Origin: AC-32 sp963772975
GTDB taxonomy: Bacteria > Actinomycetota > Thermoleophilia > Gaiellales > Gaiellaceae
Direction: 5' to 3'
NCBI GenBank assembly: GCA_963772975.1
Contig: CAVYZH010000010.1
Span: forward strand, 310,001-374,000
DNA length: 64,000 nucleotides
The notes under the pieces are model-generated. The model saw nothing but the letters and a program-made list of their open reading frames with translations. It searched no databases and had not been told where the DNA came from. This document shows positions 46,052 through 54,249 of this stretch, in pieces (within the stretch, counting starts at the first letter, position 1; every line of letters begins with the position of its first letter). Position numbers and translations under genes: made by a program.

Positions 46052-48439
46052 CTACGCCGAGCTCAACATCCGGTCGAGCACTGTGAGCGCGCCCGGCTTG
46101 TCGAGCGGCTCGTTCAGGTTCCCGCACTTCGGGCTCTGCACGCAGGACGGGCAGCCCCGCTCGCACGGGCAGCCGCGCAGCAGCTTCGCCGTGTCCTCGG
46201 CCCAGCCCTCGAAGACGTCGAAGCCGCGCTCGGCGATCCCGACGCCGCCGGAGTGGCCGTCGTAGACGAAGATCGTCGGCCGCCCGGTCTGGAAGTGCAG
46301 GTTCGTCGAGAGCCCGCCGATGTCCCAGCGGTCGCACATCGCCCACAGCGGCAGCAGCGCGATCAGCGAGTGCTCGGCAGCGTGCAGCGACCCGAGCAGC
46401 CTCGTCTCGCGTCCCAGGCCGGCGGCGGCTCCCGCCGGGCGAAGCCCGGCTCCGCCGCCGCCTGACGCCGCTGTCGGCACGGTGCTCTCCGGGCCCGTGC
46501 TTTTCAGCACTGTGCCCTCCGGCCCCGCACCGCCAGCGGCGCCCCTGGAACCCGAGATTCGCATCTGCTCCAGACCCTCGAGCATCCAGGGCTCGGGCAG
46601 GAACCAGACCGCTTCCGTCTCGAACTCGGTCTGCGGTAGCTCGAGCGGGACGAGCTCGAGGCTCTCCTGCGTCTGGATCGATTTCTTCTGGTAGCCGACG
46701 ACCTGGTCGGTGACGACCACCGAGCCGAAGGTGAGCTCCACGCCGAGCCGCCGGTCGGACCGCCGCGGCTCGACGATCGCGGTGGTCGCCTCGGTCTTGG
46801 CCTGCGTGTAGTAGTCGCCGGAGAAGGGCTCGACGAGGGCGGTGCGCGTCTCGAGGTCAAGGGCGCGGACGCGGTAGCTCTCGCCGAGGTGGAGGTAGAT
46901 CGCGCCCTCGTGCACAGTGGTGAAGGCGCGCTCCCGCTCGGCGATCCCGAGCACCGTGCCGCTGGAGCCGTCGACGATTGTGAACGACTCCGGCCCCGTC
47001 GAGCGCAGCGAGACGCGCGCGGCTGGGTAGTCGCGGCCGGCCCAGACGTAGCCGGCCTTCGTGTGCCGGAGGTCGGGGAGCACCGCCGCACGCTCCAGGG
47101 CTGCGTCGCCGAGCACCTCGCGGTCGCGGTCGTCGAGCGGCGCCTCGAAGGCCGCCGCCCGGACATGGCCGTCGAGCACGCGCGGGTTCTCGTGGTCGAG
47201 GATCGCGGCCTCGACGCGCCTTCCGAGCAGCGCTCGCGGCTCGCGCATGAAGTACTGGTCGAGCGCGTCCTCGCTGGCGACGAGCACCGCCAGCCCGTGC
47301 CCGCGCCGGCCGGCACGACCCCACTGCTGCCGTAGCGAGGCAACGGTGCCGGGGAAGCCCACCGAGATCACGCAGTCGAGCAGGCCGACGTCGATCCCGA
47401 GCTCGAGCGCGTTCGTCGCGCTGACGCCGAGCAGCTCGCCCTCGAGCAGCCGCCGCTCGATCTCGCGCCGCTGCTGCGGCGTGTAGCCGGCGCGGTAGGG
47501 CGAAAGCCGCGAGTCGTCGCCGAGCCGGTCGGCGGTGAAGCGGTGGATCAGCTCGGCGCCGCGGCGGCTCTTGGCGAAGCAGAGTGTCCGCAGGCCGCGC
47601 TCGACCAGGTCGGCCATCAGCTTGGAGGCTTCCCCGAGCGCCGACGCGCGCAGCCCCAGCTCCTCGTCGGTCAGCGGGGGGTTCCAGAGTGCGACCGTCC
47701 GCCCGGCGCGCGGGGCGGCATCGTCGCCGATCACGGTCGTCTCCACTCCGAGCAGTCTTGTGGCCAGCTCGCCCGGGTTGGCGATCGTGGCCGAGGCGAG
47801 CAGGAACTGCGGGTCGGCGCCGTAGACCCGCGCGAGTCGTTGCAGACGCCGCAGCACGTTGGCGACGTGCGAGCCGAAGACGCCGCGGTAGACGTGTGCC
47901 TCGTCGACGATCACGTAGGCCAGGTTCGTGAGCACGTCGCCCCAGCGGTCGTGGTGCGGGAGCACGCCCACGTGGAGCATGTCCGGGTTGGAGAGGATCA
48001 GGTTTGCCCACTTGCGCACCTGCCAGCGGCGGTCGGCGGCGGTGTCGCCGTCGTAGATCGCTGCCCGCAGCTTCGGCAGCCGGAACGATCCGAGCGCGCG
48101 CAGCTGGTCCTGCGCCAGCGCTTTGGTCGGGTAGAGGTAGAGCGCCCGCTGCTTCGGCTCCCGCGCCAATGCGTCCAGCACGGGCAGATTGAAGGCGAGC
48201 GTCTTCCCGGAGGCCGTCCCGGTGGTGACGACGAAGTGCTCGCCCCGCGCGGCTGCCTCCCACGCCTCGGCTTGGTGCGCATAGAGCGCGTCCACGCCCT
48301 GCGCCGCGAGCGCCTCGCGCACGCGCGGGTGGAGCGCCTCGGGCAGCGGCGCGAGGATCGCGTCTCGCGCCGGTATCTCTTCGAGATGGGCGAGCTCCTC
48401 ACCCTCAAGCAAGCCGGCCCAGCTCGCGGCGACGCTCAC
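46052..48439 (-). CDS. DEAD/DEAH helicase of the MrfA (YprA/Hrq1-like) family
   Basis: A 795-residue superfamily 2 helicase. Motif I is TTGTASGKTLAF at about residue 66, motif II is VIVDEAHVYRG, motif III is LLASATIANP and motif VI is QQWGRAGRRGHGLAV. The C-terminal MZB (DUF1998) region ends with CPCERGCPSCVQSPKC, whose four cysteines bind zinc. MrfA unwinds DNA for repair of mitomycin damage in Bacillus. A low-complexity insert at about residues 655-700 contains a long palindrome at 46421-46462. The GTG at 48439 overlaps the methyltransferase stop as GTGA. Confidence 0.9.
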   Translation of the reverse strand: MSVAASWAGLLEGEELAHLEEIPARDAILAPLPEALHPRVREALAAQGVDALYAHQAEAWEAAARGEHFVVTTGTASGKTLAFNLPVLDALAREPKQRALYLYPTKALAQDQLRALGSFRLPKLRAAIYDGDTAADRRWQVRKWANLILSNPDMLHVGVLPHHDRWGDVLTNLAYVIVDEAHVYRGVFGSHVANVLRRLQRLARVYGADPQFLLASATIANPGELATRLLGVETTVIGDDAAPRAGRTVALWNPPLTDEELGLRASALGEASKLMADLVERGLRTLCFAKSRRGAELIHRFTADRLGDDSRLSPYRAGYTPQQRREIERRLLEGELLGVSATNALELGIDVGLLDCVISVGFPGTVASLRQQWGRAGRRGHGLAVLVASEDALDQYFMREPRALLGRRVEAAILDHENPRVLDGHVRAAAFEAPLDDRDREVLGDAALERAAVLPDLRHTKAGYVWAGRDYPAARVSLRSTGPESFTIVDGSSGTVLGIAERERAFTTVHEGAIYLHLGESYRVRALDLETRTALVEPFSGDYYTQAKTEATTAIVEPRRSDRRLGVELTFGSVVVTDQVVGYQKKSIQTQESLELVPLELPQTEFETEAVWFLPEPWMLEGLEQMRISGSRGAAGGAGPEGTVLKSTGPESTVPTAASGGGGAGLRPAGAAAGLGRETRLLGSLHAAEHSLIALLPLWAMCDRWDIGGLSTNLHFQTGRPTIFVYDGHSGGVGIAERGFDVFEGWAEDTAKLLRGCPCERGCPSCVQSPKCGNLNEPLDKPGALTVLDRMLSSA
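46421..46462. repeat. Palindromic element inside the MrfA-like gene
   Basis: GGCGGCGG-ctccc-GCCGGGC-GAA-GCCCGGC-tccg-CCGCCGCC is a two-stem palindrome within the low-complexity insert of the helicase. Next to it are near-copies of GGCACGGTGCTCTCCGGGCC and GCACTGTGCCCTCCGGCC (46476-46535). The arrangement looks like a REP-type element that inserted in frame. Confidence 0.5.
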
Positions 48440-49101
48440 CGGCGCGCCCGCAAGGCGACAAGGTACGGATAGTCGCGGTCGCTCAGCTCTTCGAAGCGGT
48501 CGATTCGCAGGCCCGCGGCCGCGAAGGCGGTGATGAAGTCCGCCAGGGTGAGGTGCCTCGAGTCGACACGTGCCCGCAACCCGTCCGGGTCGCCGACGCC
48601 CGGTGCGCTGCCGTCGTAGCGCCTGCTCGGCCGGTAGCCGGGATGGAATGTCGGCGTGCCCTGCGCGTGGACGAAGGCCGAATGCGGCCCGACGAAGCAA
48701 GGATGGCCGCCGATATAGACAAACGGCGCACCGGGGCGGAGGACGCGCGTGACCTCGGCGACGGCCGCCCGGAAGTCGCCGACGTCGGTGTGCGTCCAGA
48801 TCGAGATCGCAGCGTCGAACGACTCGTCCTCGAACGGGAGCGAGTGCGCACTGCCCTCGACCACGTCGAGGCCTCGTTCCCGCGCGACGGCCAGCAGCTC
48901 GGCGGAGACGTCGACGCCGACGGCCGACCAGCCGAGCTCAGCAGCCACCGTTGTCGCCACGCCGGTCCCGCAGCCGATGTCCAGGCAGCGCCCGTCGCCC
49001 GTCCCGAGCAGGCGCATCAGCGCGGCGAGCTCGTCCGTGGTCAGCTCCGGGCGCCAGCCGTCGTACCACTTCGCGATGCCGTCGTAGCGCGCTTCGCCCA
49101 T
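48436..49101 (-). CDS. Class I SAM-dependent methyltransferase
   Basis: A 221-residue methyltransferase with the Rossmann SAM-binding motif CLDIGCGTGVATTVAAELG at about residues 39-57, followed by VGVDVSAELLAVARERGL and the motif III-like LPFEDESFDAAISIWTHTDV. It belongs to the Methyltransf_11 type. The substrate is not predictable. The ATG at 49101 gives MGEARYDGIAKWYDGW. It is divergent from the thiamine operon, whose promoter begins 12 bases from this start. Confidence 0.88.
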   Translation of the reverse strand: MGEARYDGIAKWYDGWRPELTTDELAALMRLLGTGDGRCLDIGCGTGVATTVAAELGWSAVGVDVSAELLAVARERGLDVVEGSAHSLPFEDESFDAAISIWTHTDVGDFRAAVAEVTRVLRPGAPFVYIGGHPCFVGPHSAFVHAQGTPTFHPGYRPSRRYDGSAPGVGDPDGLRARVDSRHLTLADFITAFAAAGLRIDRFEELSDRDYPYLVALRARR

Positions 49102-49112
49102 GCCGCCGATGC

Positions 49113-49118
49113 TAGCCT
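49113..49118 (+). promoter_or_regulatory. -10 box of the thi operon
   Basis: TAGCCT matches the TANNNT -10 pattern and ends a few bases before the riboswitch. The transcription start would fall near 49125. Confidence 0.4.
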
Positions 49119-49122
49119 GGCC

Positions 49123-49197
49123 CGACCGGGGTGCCCTCACGGGCTGAGATCACACCCGTCGAACCTGATCCGGTTCGCACCGGCGAAGGGAGTGCAG
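49123..49197 (+). ncRNA. TPP riboswitch (THI element)
   Basis: The conserved pieces of the thiamine-pyrophosphate aptamer are present in order: GGGCTGAGA with its partner GCCC (49132-49149), the ACCTGATC block (49163-49170), the P4 hairpin CCGG-TTCGCA-CCGG, and GCGAAGGGA (49183-49191). The GGGAG of the closing segment is also the only Shine-Dalgarno of thiD, seven bases before its TTG start, so TPP binding should block translation of thiD directly. Confidence 0.93.
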
Positions 49198-49198
49198 T

Positions 49199-49969
49199 TT
49201 GGTTCCGAGATGTCTGACGATCGCGGGCTCCGACTCGGGCGGAGGCGCGGGGATCCAGGCCGACCTGAAGGCCTTCGCCGCCGCCGGCTGCTTCGGCACC
49301 AGCGCGATCGTCGCGCTGACCGCGCAGAACACGGTCGGCGTGCTCGCCGTGCACGAGCTGCCGCCCGAGTTCGTACGGGCGCAGCTCGAGGCGGTCGTCG
49401 ACGATATCGGCGTTGACGCGGCCAAGACGGGAATGCTCTTCTCGACGGCGGTGATCGAGACGGTGGCGGACTTTCTCGCCGAGCACCCGGTGCAGCTCGT
49501 TGTCGACCCGGTGATGGTCGCGAGCTCGGGTGCGCGGCTGCTGCGGGAGGACGCCGTCGCAGCGCTGGTCTCGCGGCTCTTCCCACTCGCGGCAGTGGTG
49601 ACGCCGAACGAGGTCGAGGCCCGGCTCCTCGTCGGAGACGGGCCGAAGCGGGAGCTCGCCGAGCGGCTCGTGGAGCTCGGCGCGCCTGCGGCGATCGTGA
49701 CCGGCGGTCACGGCGATCCGGTCGACCACCTCTTCGACGGCAAGCGGCACCTCGAGCTTCCGGTCGAGCGCCACCACGTGCGGGCGACCCACGGCGCCGG
49801 CTGCACGCACTCGGCCACGCTGGCGGCGCTGCTCGCGCGGGGACTGTCCCTCGAGCAGGCCACGCGCGGTGCGGCCGAGGCGGCCTCGCGCGCGGTCGCG
49901 CAGGGGTTTCCGGAGATCGGCGAGGGCGACGGCCCGGTCGACGTGCTCGGCCTGAAGGGGGCGGCGTGA
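49199..49969 (+). CDS. thiD: Hydroxymethylpyrimidine/phosphomethylpyrimidine kinase
   Basis: A 256-residue HMP kinase. It has TIAGSDSGGGAGIQADLKAF (residues 8-27), DPVMVASSGARLL and the ATP-binding/anion hole HGAGCTHSATLAALLA. It phosphorylates HMP and HMP-P to HMP-PP. The start is the TTG at 49199 right after the TPP riboswitch; the sequence could also be read from CTG or later codons, but the family N-terminus needs this frame from its beginning. Overlaps thiM by four bases. Confidence 0.92.
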   Translation: MVPRCLTIAGSDSGGGAGIQADLKAFAAAGCFGTSAIVALTAQNTVGVLAVHELPPEFVRAQLEAVVDDIGVDAAKTGMLFSTAVIETVADFLAEHPVQLVVDPVMVASSGARLLREDAVAALVSRLFPLAAVVTPNEVEARLLVGDGPKRELAERLVELGAPAAIVTGGHGDPVDHLFDGKRHLELPVERHHVRATHGAGCTHSATLAALLARGLSLEQATRGAAEAASRAVAQGFPEIGEGDGPVDVLGLKGAA

Positions 49970-50751
49970 ACGCAGGCGCCGACCTCGCTCTGATCCGCGA
50001 GCGCAAGCCGCTCGTCCACCAGATCACCAACTACGTGGTCATGAACGAGACCGCCAACGCGACGCTCGCGCTCGGCGCGCTGCCGGTGATGGCGCACGCG
50101 CTGCAGGAGGTCGAGGAGATGGCGAGGGCGGCCTCGGCGCTTGTGCTCAACATCGGCACGCTCTCCGACACCTGGGTCGAGTCAATGGTGCTCGCCGGCC
50201 TGGCCGCGAATCGGGCGGGCGTGCCGGTGGTGCTCGACCCGGTTGGCGCAGGCGCGACGACCTACCGCACGGAGACTTCGCGGCGGCTCCTGGCGGAGCT
50301 GCGGGTCGCGGTCGTCCGGGGCAACTCGGCGGAGATCGCCACGCTCGCCGGCAAGCAGGCGCAGATTCGCGGCGTCGAGGCCGTCGGCGAGGCAGGCGGG
50401 CCTGAGCTGGCCCGCGAGGCCGCGCGCGAGCTGGGCGTGGTCGCCGCGGTCACCGGCCCGGTCGACCACGTCTCGGACGGCTCGACCGTGCACGCGGTCG
50501 CCAACGGGCACGACTTGCTCGGCACGGTCACCGGCACCGGTTGCATGGCGACCGCGATCACCGGCTGCTTCCTCGGCGTGCGTGGGGACGACCCGCTCGC
50601 GGCCGCGACCGAGGCGCTGATCGCCTTCGGCGTCGCCGGCGAGGACGCGGCCAGGAAGGCGAAGGGCCCCGGCTCGTTCCACGTCGCGCTCTACGACGCG
50701 CTCTACGACCTCGACCCGAAGAAGCTCGACTCCCGCGCCGAGCTCTCGTGA
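49966..50751 (+). CDS. thiM: Hydroxyethylthiazole kinase
   Basis: A 261-residue THZ kinase. It begins with LVHQITNYVVMNETANATL, has LDPVGAGATTYRTET, VVRGNSAEIATLAG and the C-terminal TVTGTGCMATAITGCF with the catalytic Cys/anion hole. It salvages thiazole to thiazole phosphate. The GTG start overlaps the thiD stop (GTGA) and the stop overlaps thiE the same way, so thiD-thiM-thiE are coupled. Confidence 0.93.
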   Translation: MNAGADLALIRERKPLVHQITNYVVMNETANATLALGALPVMAHALQEVEEMARAASALVLNIGTLSDTWVESMVLAGLAANRAGVPVVLDPVGAGATTYRTETSRRLLAELRVAVVRGNSAEIATLAGKQAQIRGVEAVGEAGGPELAREAARELGVVAAVTGPVDHVSDGSTVHAVANGHDLLGTVTGTGCMATAITGCFLGVRGDDPLAAATEALIAFGVAGEDAARKAKGPGSFHVALYDALYDLDPKKLDSRAELS

Positions 50752-51299
50752 GGCTGCACGCGATCGTCGAAGACCTCGCGGCGGCGCAGGCGGCGGTCGA
50801 GGGCGGTGCCACGGTCGTGCAGCTGCGGCGCAAGGGCGCGAGCACGGAGGAGCTGGTCGAGGCGGGTCAGGGCTTCGATGCGCTCGACGCGCTCTTCGTC
50901 GTCAACGACGACGTCGAGGCGGCATTCCGGCTCGGGGCAAACGGTGTCCATCTCGGCCGCGAAGACGACGGTGCCGAGCGGGCGCTCGAGGCCGCGCTGC
51001 TGCTCGGCACCTCTGCGGGCTCCGTCGCCGAAGCGCTCGCCGGGGAGCGGCAGGGCGCCGCCTACATCGGCGCCGGTCCGGTCTGGGCGACGCCCTCGAA
51101 GCCCGACGCCGACCCGGCGATCGGCCTCGACGGGCTCGCGGAGATCTGCCGTGCGGTCTCTATCCCGGTCGTGGCGATCGGCGGCGTCGACGCGTCCAAC
51201 GCGGGCGACTGCATTCGCGCCGGCGCGGGCGGCGTGGCCGTGATCCGTGCTGCGGCCGAGGCGCGGGAGCTACGGGCTGTGATCGATGCGGCTCTCTGA
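50748..51299 (+). CDS. thiE: Thiamine-phosphate synthase
   Basis: A 183-residue ThiE, shorter than the usual 210 residues. The TIM-barrel strands VVQLRRKG, LFVVNDDVEAAFRLGANGVHLG, YIGAGPVWATPSKPDAD and VVAIGGVDASNAG show the pyrophosphate- and phosphate-binding sites. It joins HMP-PP with thiazole phosphate. The GTG at 50748 is coupled to thiM; the N-terminal strand is abbreviated. It overlaps thiL by 14 bases. Confidence 0.9.
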   Translation: MRLHAIVEDLAAAQAAVEGGATVVQLRRKGASTEELVEAGQGFDALDALFVVNDDVEAAFRLGANGVHLGREDDGAERALEAALLLGTSAGSVAEALAGERQGAAYIGAGPVWATPSKPDADPAIGLDGLAEICRAVSIPVVAIGGVDASNAGDCIRAGAGGVAVIRAAAEARELRAVIDAAL

Positions 51300-52125
51300 G
51301 CTCGGCGAGCACGGCCTGCTGGCCGAGCTCGAGCGGCGCGGCCTCGCGCGCGGGATCGAGCACGATGCGGCCGAGCTCGGCGGCGGGCTCGTCGTCACGC
51401 AGGACGCGCTCGTCGAGGGCGTCCACTTCCGGCTCGACTGGACGAGCTTCCGTGAGCTCGGCTACCGCGCGGCTGCGGTCAACCTGAGCGACCTCGCCGC
51501 CTCGGGCGCCGAGCCGCGGGCGCTGCTGGTCACGCTCGCCGCTCCGGCCGAGCTCGAGCTCGAGGACGTAGTCGAGCTCTACGAGGGCCTGAACGAGCCC
51601 GGTGTCCCGATCGCCGGCGGAGACACCAGCAGCGCGTCACAGCTCATGCTGGCCGTGACCGCGGTGGGCCGCTCGGAGCGCGTGCCCGGACGCGCCGGGG
51701 CCAGACCTGGCGACCTCGTCGTCGTCACCGGCCCGCTCGGCGCTGGGGGCGCGGCCTTTCGCGAGGGCCGCCATGCCCGCCCACCACTCCGCCTCGAGGA
51801 AGGCCGCCGCCTGGCCGCCGTGGCCCATGCGCTGACCGACGTCTCGGACGGCCTGGCGGTCGACGCCGGCCACCTCGCAGCTCGATCGGGCTGCCGGCTC
51901 GAGCTCGACCTGGGTCGGGGCTCATTCGCGCCGGGCGCGACTGTCGAGGACCTCGGCTTCGGCGAGGACTACGAGCTCCTCGCCGCGACCCCCGACCCGC
52001 TCGACTTTCCCGTGATCGGCCGCTGCGTCGAGGGCGAGGGAGTCGAAATCCGCCTTCTCGGGAAGCCCGTAGACGTGGCAGGGTGGGAGCACTTCGGCGG
52101 GCGGGGGGCCGGCGACTTGCGCTGA
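51286..52125 (+). CDS. thiL: Thiamine-monophosphate kinase
   Basis: A 279-residue ThiL of the PurM-like fold. Signs are VTQDALVEGVHF, the metal-binding NLSDLAASGAEPRALL, IAGGDTSSASQL and LTDVSDGLAVDAGHLA. It phosphorylates TMP to the active cofactor TPP, which then represses the operon through the riboswitch. The N-terminus is shorter than most ThiL proteins. Thiamine biosynthesis genes thiC, thiG and thiS are absent here, so the operon can salvage and join precursors. Confidence 0.92.
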   Translation: MRLSELGEHGLLAELERRGLARGIEHDAAELGGGLVVTQDALVEGVHFRLDWTSFRELGYRAAAVNLSDLAASGAEPRALLVTLAAPAELELEDVVELYEGLNEPGVPIAGGDTSSASQLMLAVTAVGRSERVPGRAGARPGDLVVVTGPLGAGGAAFREGRHARPPLRLEEGRRLAAVAHALTDVSDGLAVDAGHLAARSGCRLELDLGRGSFAPGATVEDLGFGEDYELLAATPDPLDFPVIGRCVEGEGVEIRLLGKPVDVAGWEHFGGRGAGDLR

Positions 52126-52153
52126 AACGTGCGAGCAGCAACGCTACGGGCCG

Positions 52154-53216
52154 GTGCTGATCTACATCTTCCGGCGGCTGGTGTGGGCACTGATGCTCTT
52201 CTTCGTGATCACGCTGATCGCGTTCGTGATGTTCTTCGTCCTGCCGGGCGACTCGACCAACGCGCAGCGCAACCAGCAGGGGTTCGCGAGCGACCTGCAG
52301 ACCACGTACAACCTCCGCGGCTCGTTCGTCAGCGAGTACTTCGGCTTCCTCGACCGCGTCGTCGTGCACGCCGACCTCGGCGACTCGACTCGCTCGCAGG
52401 ACGCGGTCACCGACGAGATCAAGGACACGCTGCCCATCACCGCGTCGCTCGTGATCGGCGGAATGGTGCTCTGCCTGCTGATCGCAATCCCGATCGGGAT
52501 CCTTTCGGCGTTACGGCCGCGCTCGCTGATCGACCGAGGGTCGATGCTGTTCATCCTGATCGCCATCTCCTGCCAGCCGTTCTGGCTGGGGCTGATGCTC
52601 TCGTACCTGCTCGGCGTGCGGGCGCACGCCTTTCCGGTGGGCGGCTACTGCGATTTCCACCACTACGCGGCGAGCTCGAACTTCTGCAGCGGCCCGCGCT
52701 ACTGGGCCTACCACATGATCCTGCCCTGGTTCACCTTCGCCGCTCTGTTCGCAGCCTTCTACGCGCGCATGATCCGGGCGAGCCTGCTCGAGCAGCTGAA
52801 CGAGGACTACGTCCGCACCGCGCACGCCAAGGGAGCGAGCCCCCGGAGCAGTCATGCGCGCGCACGTCTTCCGCAACGCATCCCTCCCCGTGGTCACGAT
52901 GCTCGGGATGGACGTCGGCGTCGCCTTCGCGGGCGCGCTCTTCATCGAAACGGCGTTCACCCTGGGCGGCATGGGCCAGCTGCTCACCCGCTCGCTGTAC
53001 AACAGCGACCTGCCGGTGATTCTCGGGATCGTGCTGGTGGTCAGCGTCGCGGTGGTCGTCGCGAACCTCGTCGTGGACATCCTCTACTCGCTGCTCGACC
53101 CGCGGATCCGCCTGCACGGGTCGTCCGACTCGGTGAAGGCCTCGCGCCGCGTCGTGCGTGAGCTGCGCACGCAGCCGCAGCAGCAGCGGGCTGCCGAGCC
53201 GGCGACCCCTACGTGA
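52154..53216 (+). pseudogene. DppB-type peptide/nickel ABC permease, frameshifted
   Basis: The first 230 codons from GTG 52154 encode a normal DppB-like permease: VLIYIFRRLVWALMLFFVI at the N-terminus, LPITASLVIGGMVLCLLI and the start of the coupling helix EDYVRTAHAKGAS. At the run CCCCC near 52839-52845 the frame changes; from 52854 the next frame continues MRAHVFRNASLPVVTMLG and ends at 53216. Removing one C restores a normal permease of about 353 residues. No DppC or binding protein is beside it, so it is an orphan, unless its partners lie elsewhere. Confidence 0.85.
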
Positions 53217-53526
53217 GCCACTCCGCCCACGCCTGCTCGTAGTACGAGCGGGGGCGAGCGCCGATCACCGTTCCGCGAGCTTCGCCTCCCTGGAAGAGGA
53301 TCGCGGTCGGGATCGAGAGCACCTCGTAGCGCGAGGCGGTCTGCAGGTTCTCGTCGATGTCGAGCTTGGCGAACTTGATGCGGCCCTCGTGCTCGGACTC
53401 GAGCTGGGCGAGGATCGGCTCGACCGCGCGGCACGGCCCGCACCACGGAGCCCAGAAGTCGACCACGACCGGAGTCGAGGACTGCAGGACCTCCTGTTCG
53501 AAGGTCTCGTCGGTCAGCTCGAGCAC
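53209..53526 (-). CDS. trxA: Thioredoxin
   Basis: A 105-residue thioredoxin. The active site is FWAPWCGPCRAVEPIL, with the redox CGPC, and the cis-Pro is in VLSIPTAILF. It reduces disulphides in cytoplasmic proteins with thioredoxin reductase. The C-terminus YEQAWAEWLT is slightly longer than in E. coli. Its 3' end overlaps the permease pseudogene on the other strand by eight bases. Confidence 0.95.
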   Translation of the reverse strand: MLELTDETFEQEVLQSSTPVVVDFWAPWCGPCRAVEPILAQLESEHEGRIKFAKLDIDENLQTASRYEVLSIPTAILFQGGEARGTVIGARPRSYYEQAWAEWLT

Positions 53527-53535
53527 GCTTCGACT

Positions 53536-54243
53536 CTACAGGCGTCCTGTCAGCGCCCGGAGGCGGAGTGCCGGCACCTTCCAGATCGCCTCGAGCACGA
53601 TCGTGCGGGTCATCTTCGAGCCCCCGTGCTCGCGGTCGACGAAGGTGATCGGCACCTCGACGACGCGGAAGCCGGCGCGGAGTGTGCGGTAGGTGCTCTC
53701 GATCTGGAAGACATAACCCTGGGAGGCGATTGCTTCGAGGTCGAGCGTCTCGAGCACCGCGCGCCGGTAGCACCTGAAGCCGCAGGTCATGTCCCGCACC
53801 GGGACGCGGAGCAGCACGCGCGCGTACCACGAGCCGCCGCTCGAGACGAAGCGGCGCACGCGGCCCCAGTTGCCGACACCGCCGCCCTCCACGTAGCGCG
53901 AGCCGAGCACGAGATCGGCGTCGGCGGCCCCGGCGATCAGGCGCGGCACGTCGGCCGGGTCGTGCGAGAAGTCCGCGTCCATCTCGAGCACGAGCTCCGC
54001 TCCCTCCGCCAGCGCGCGGCGGAAGCCGGCGAGGTAGGCGGGCCCGAGGCCCTCCTTCCGTGGGCGGTGCAGCACCTCGACGTGGTCGTGTTCGGCCGCC
54101 AGGCGGTCGGCCAGCTCGCCGGTTCCGTCCGGTGAGTTGTCGTCGATCACGAGCACGCTGACGCCCTTGTCGGCGAGCGCCTCGACGATCCGCCCGAGGT
54201 TCTCGCGCTCGTTGTAGGTGGGCAAGCAGACGACCGCCTTCAC
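53536..54243 (-). CDS. Polyprenol-phosphate mannosyltransferase-like GT2 enzyme
   Basis: A 235-residue GT2 glycosyltransferase similar to Dpm1/Ppm1 catalytic domains. VCLPTYNERENLGRIVEAL begins the nucleotide-sugar domain, VIDDNSPDGTGELAD and MDADFSHDPADVP (DxD metal site) follow, and RDMTCGFRCYRR is the family signature. There are no C-terminal membrane segments. It probably transfers mannose from GDP-mannose to polyprenol phosphate for envelope glycans. The GTG at 54243 gives VKAVVCLPTYN; the open frame upstream is a shadow of polX. It follows nine bases upstream of trxA. Confidence 0.9.
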   Translation of the reverse strand: MKAVVCLPTYNERENLGRIVEALADKGVSVLVIDDNSPDGTGELADRLAAEHDHVEVLHRPRKEGLGPAYLAGFRRALAEGAELVLEMDADFSHDPADVPRLIAGAADADLVLGSRYVEGGGVGNWGRVRRFVSSGGSWYARVLLRVPVRDMTCGFRCYRRAVLETLDLEAIASQGYVFQIESTYRTLRAGFRVVEVPITFVDREHGGSKMTRTIVLEAIWKVPALRLRALTGRL

Positions 54244-54249
54244 GCCCCT

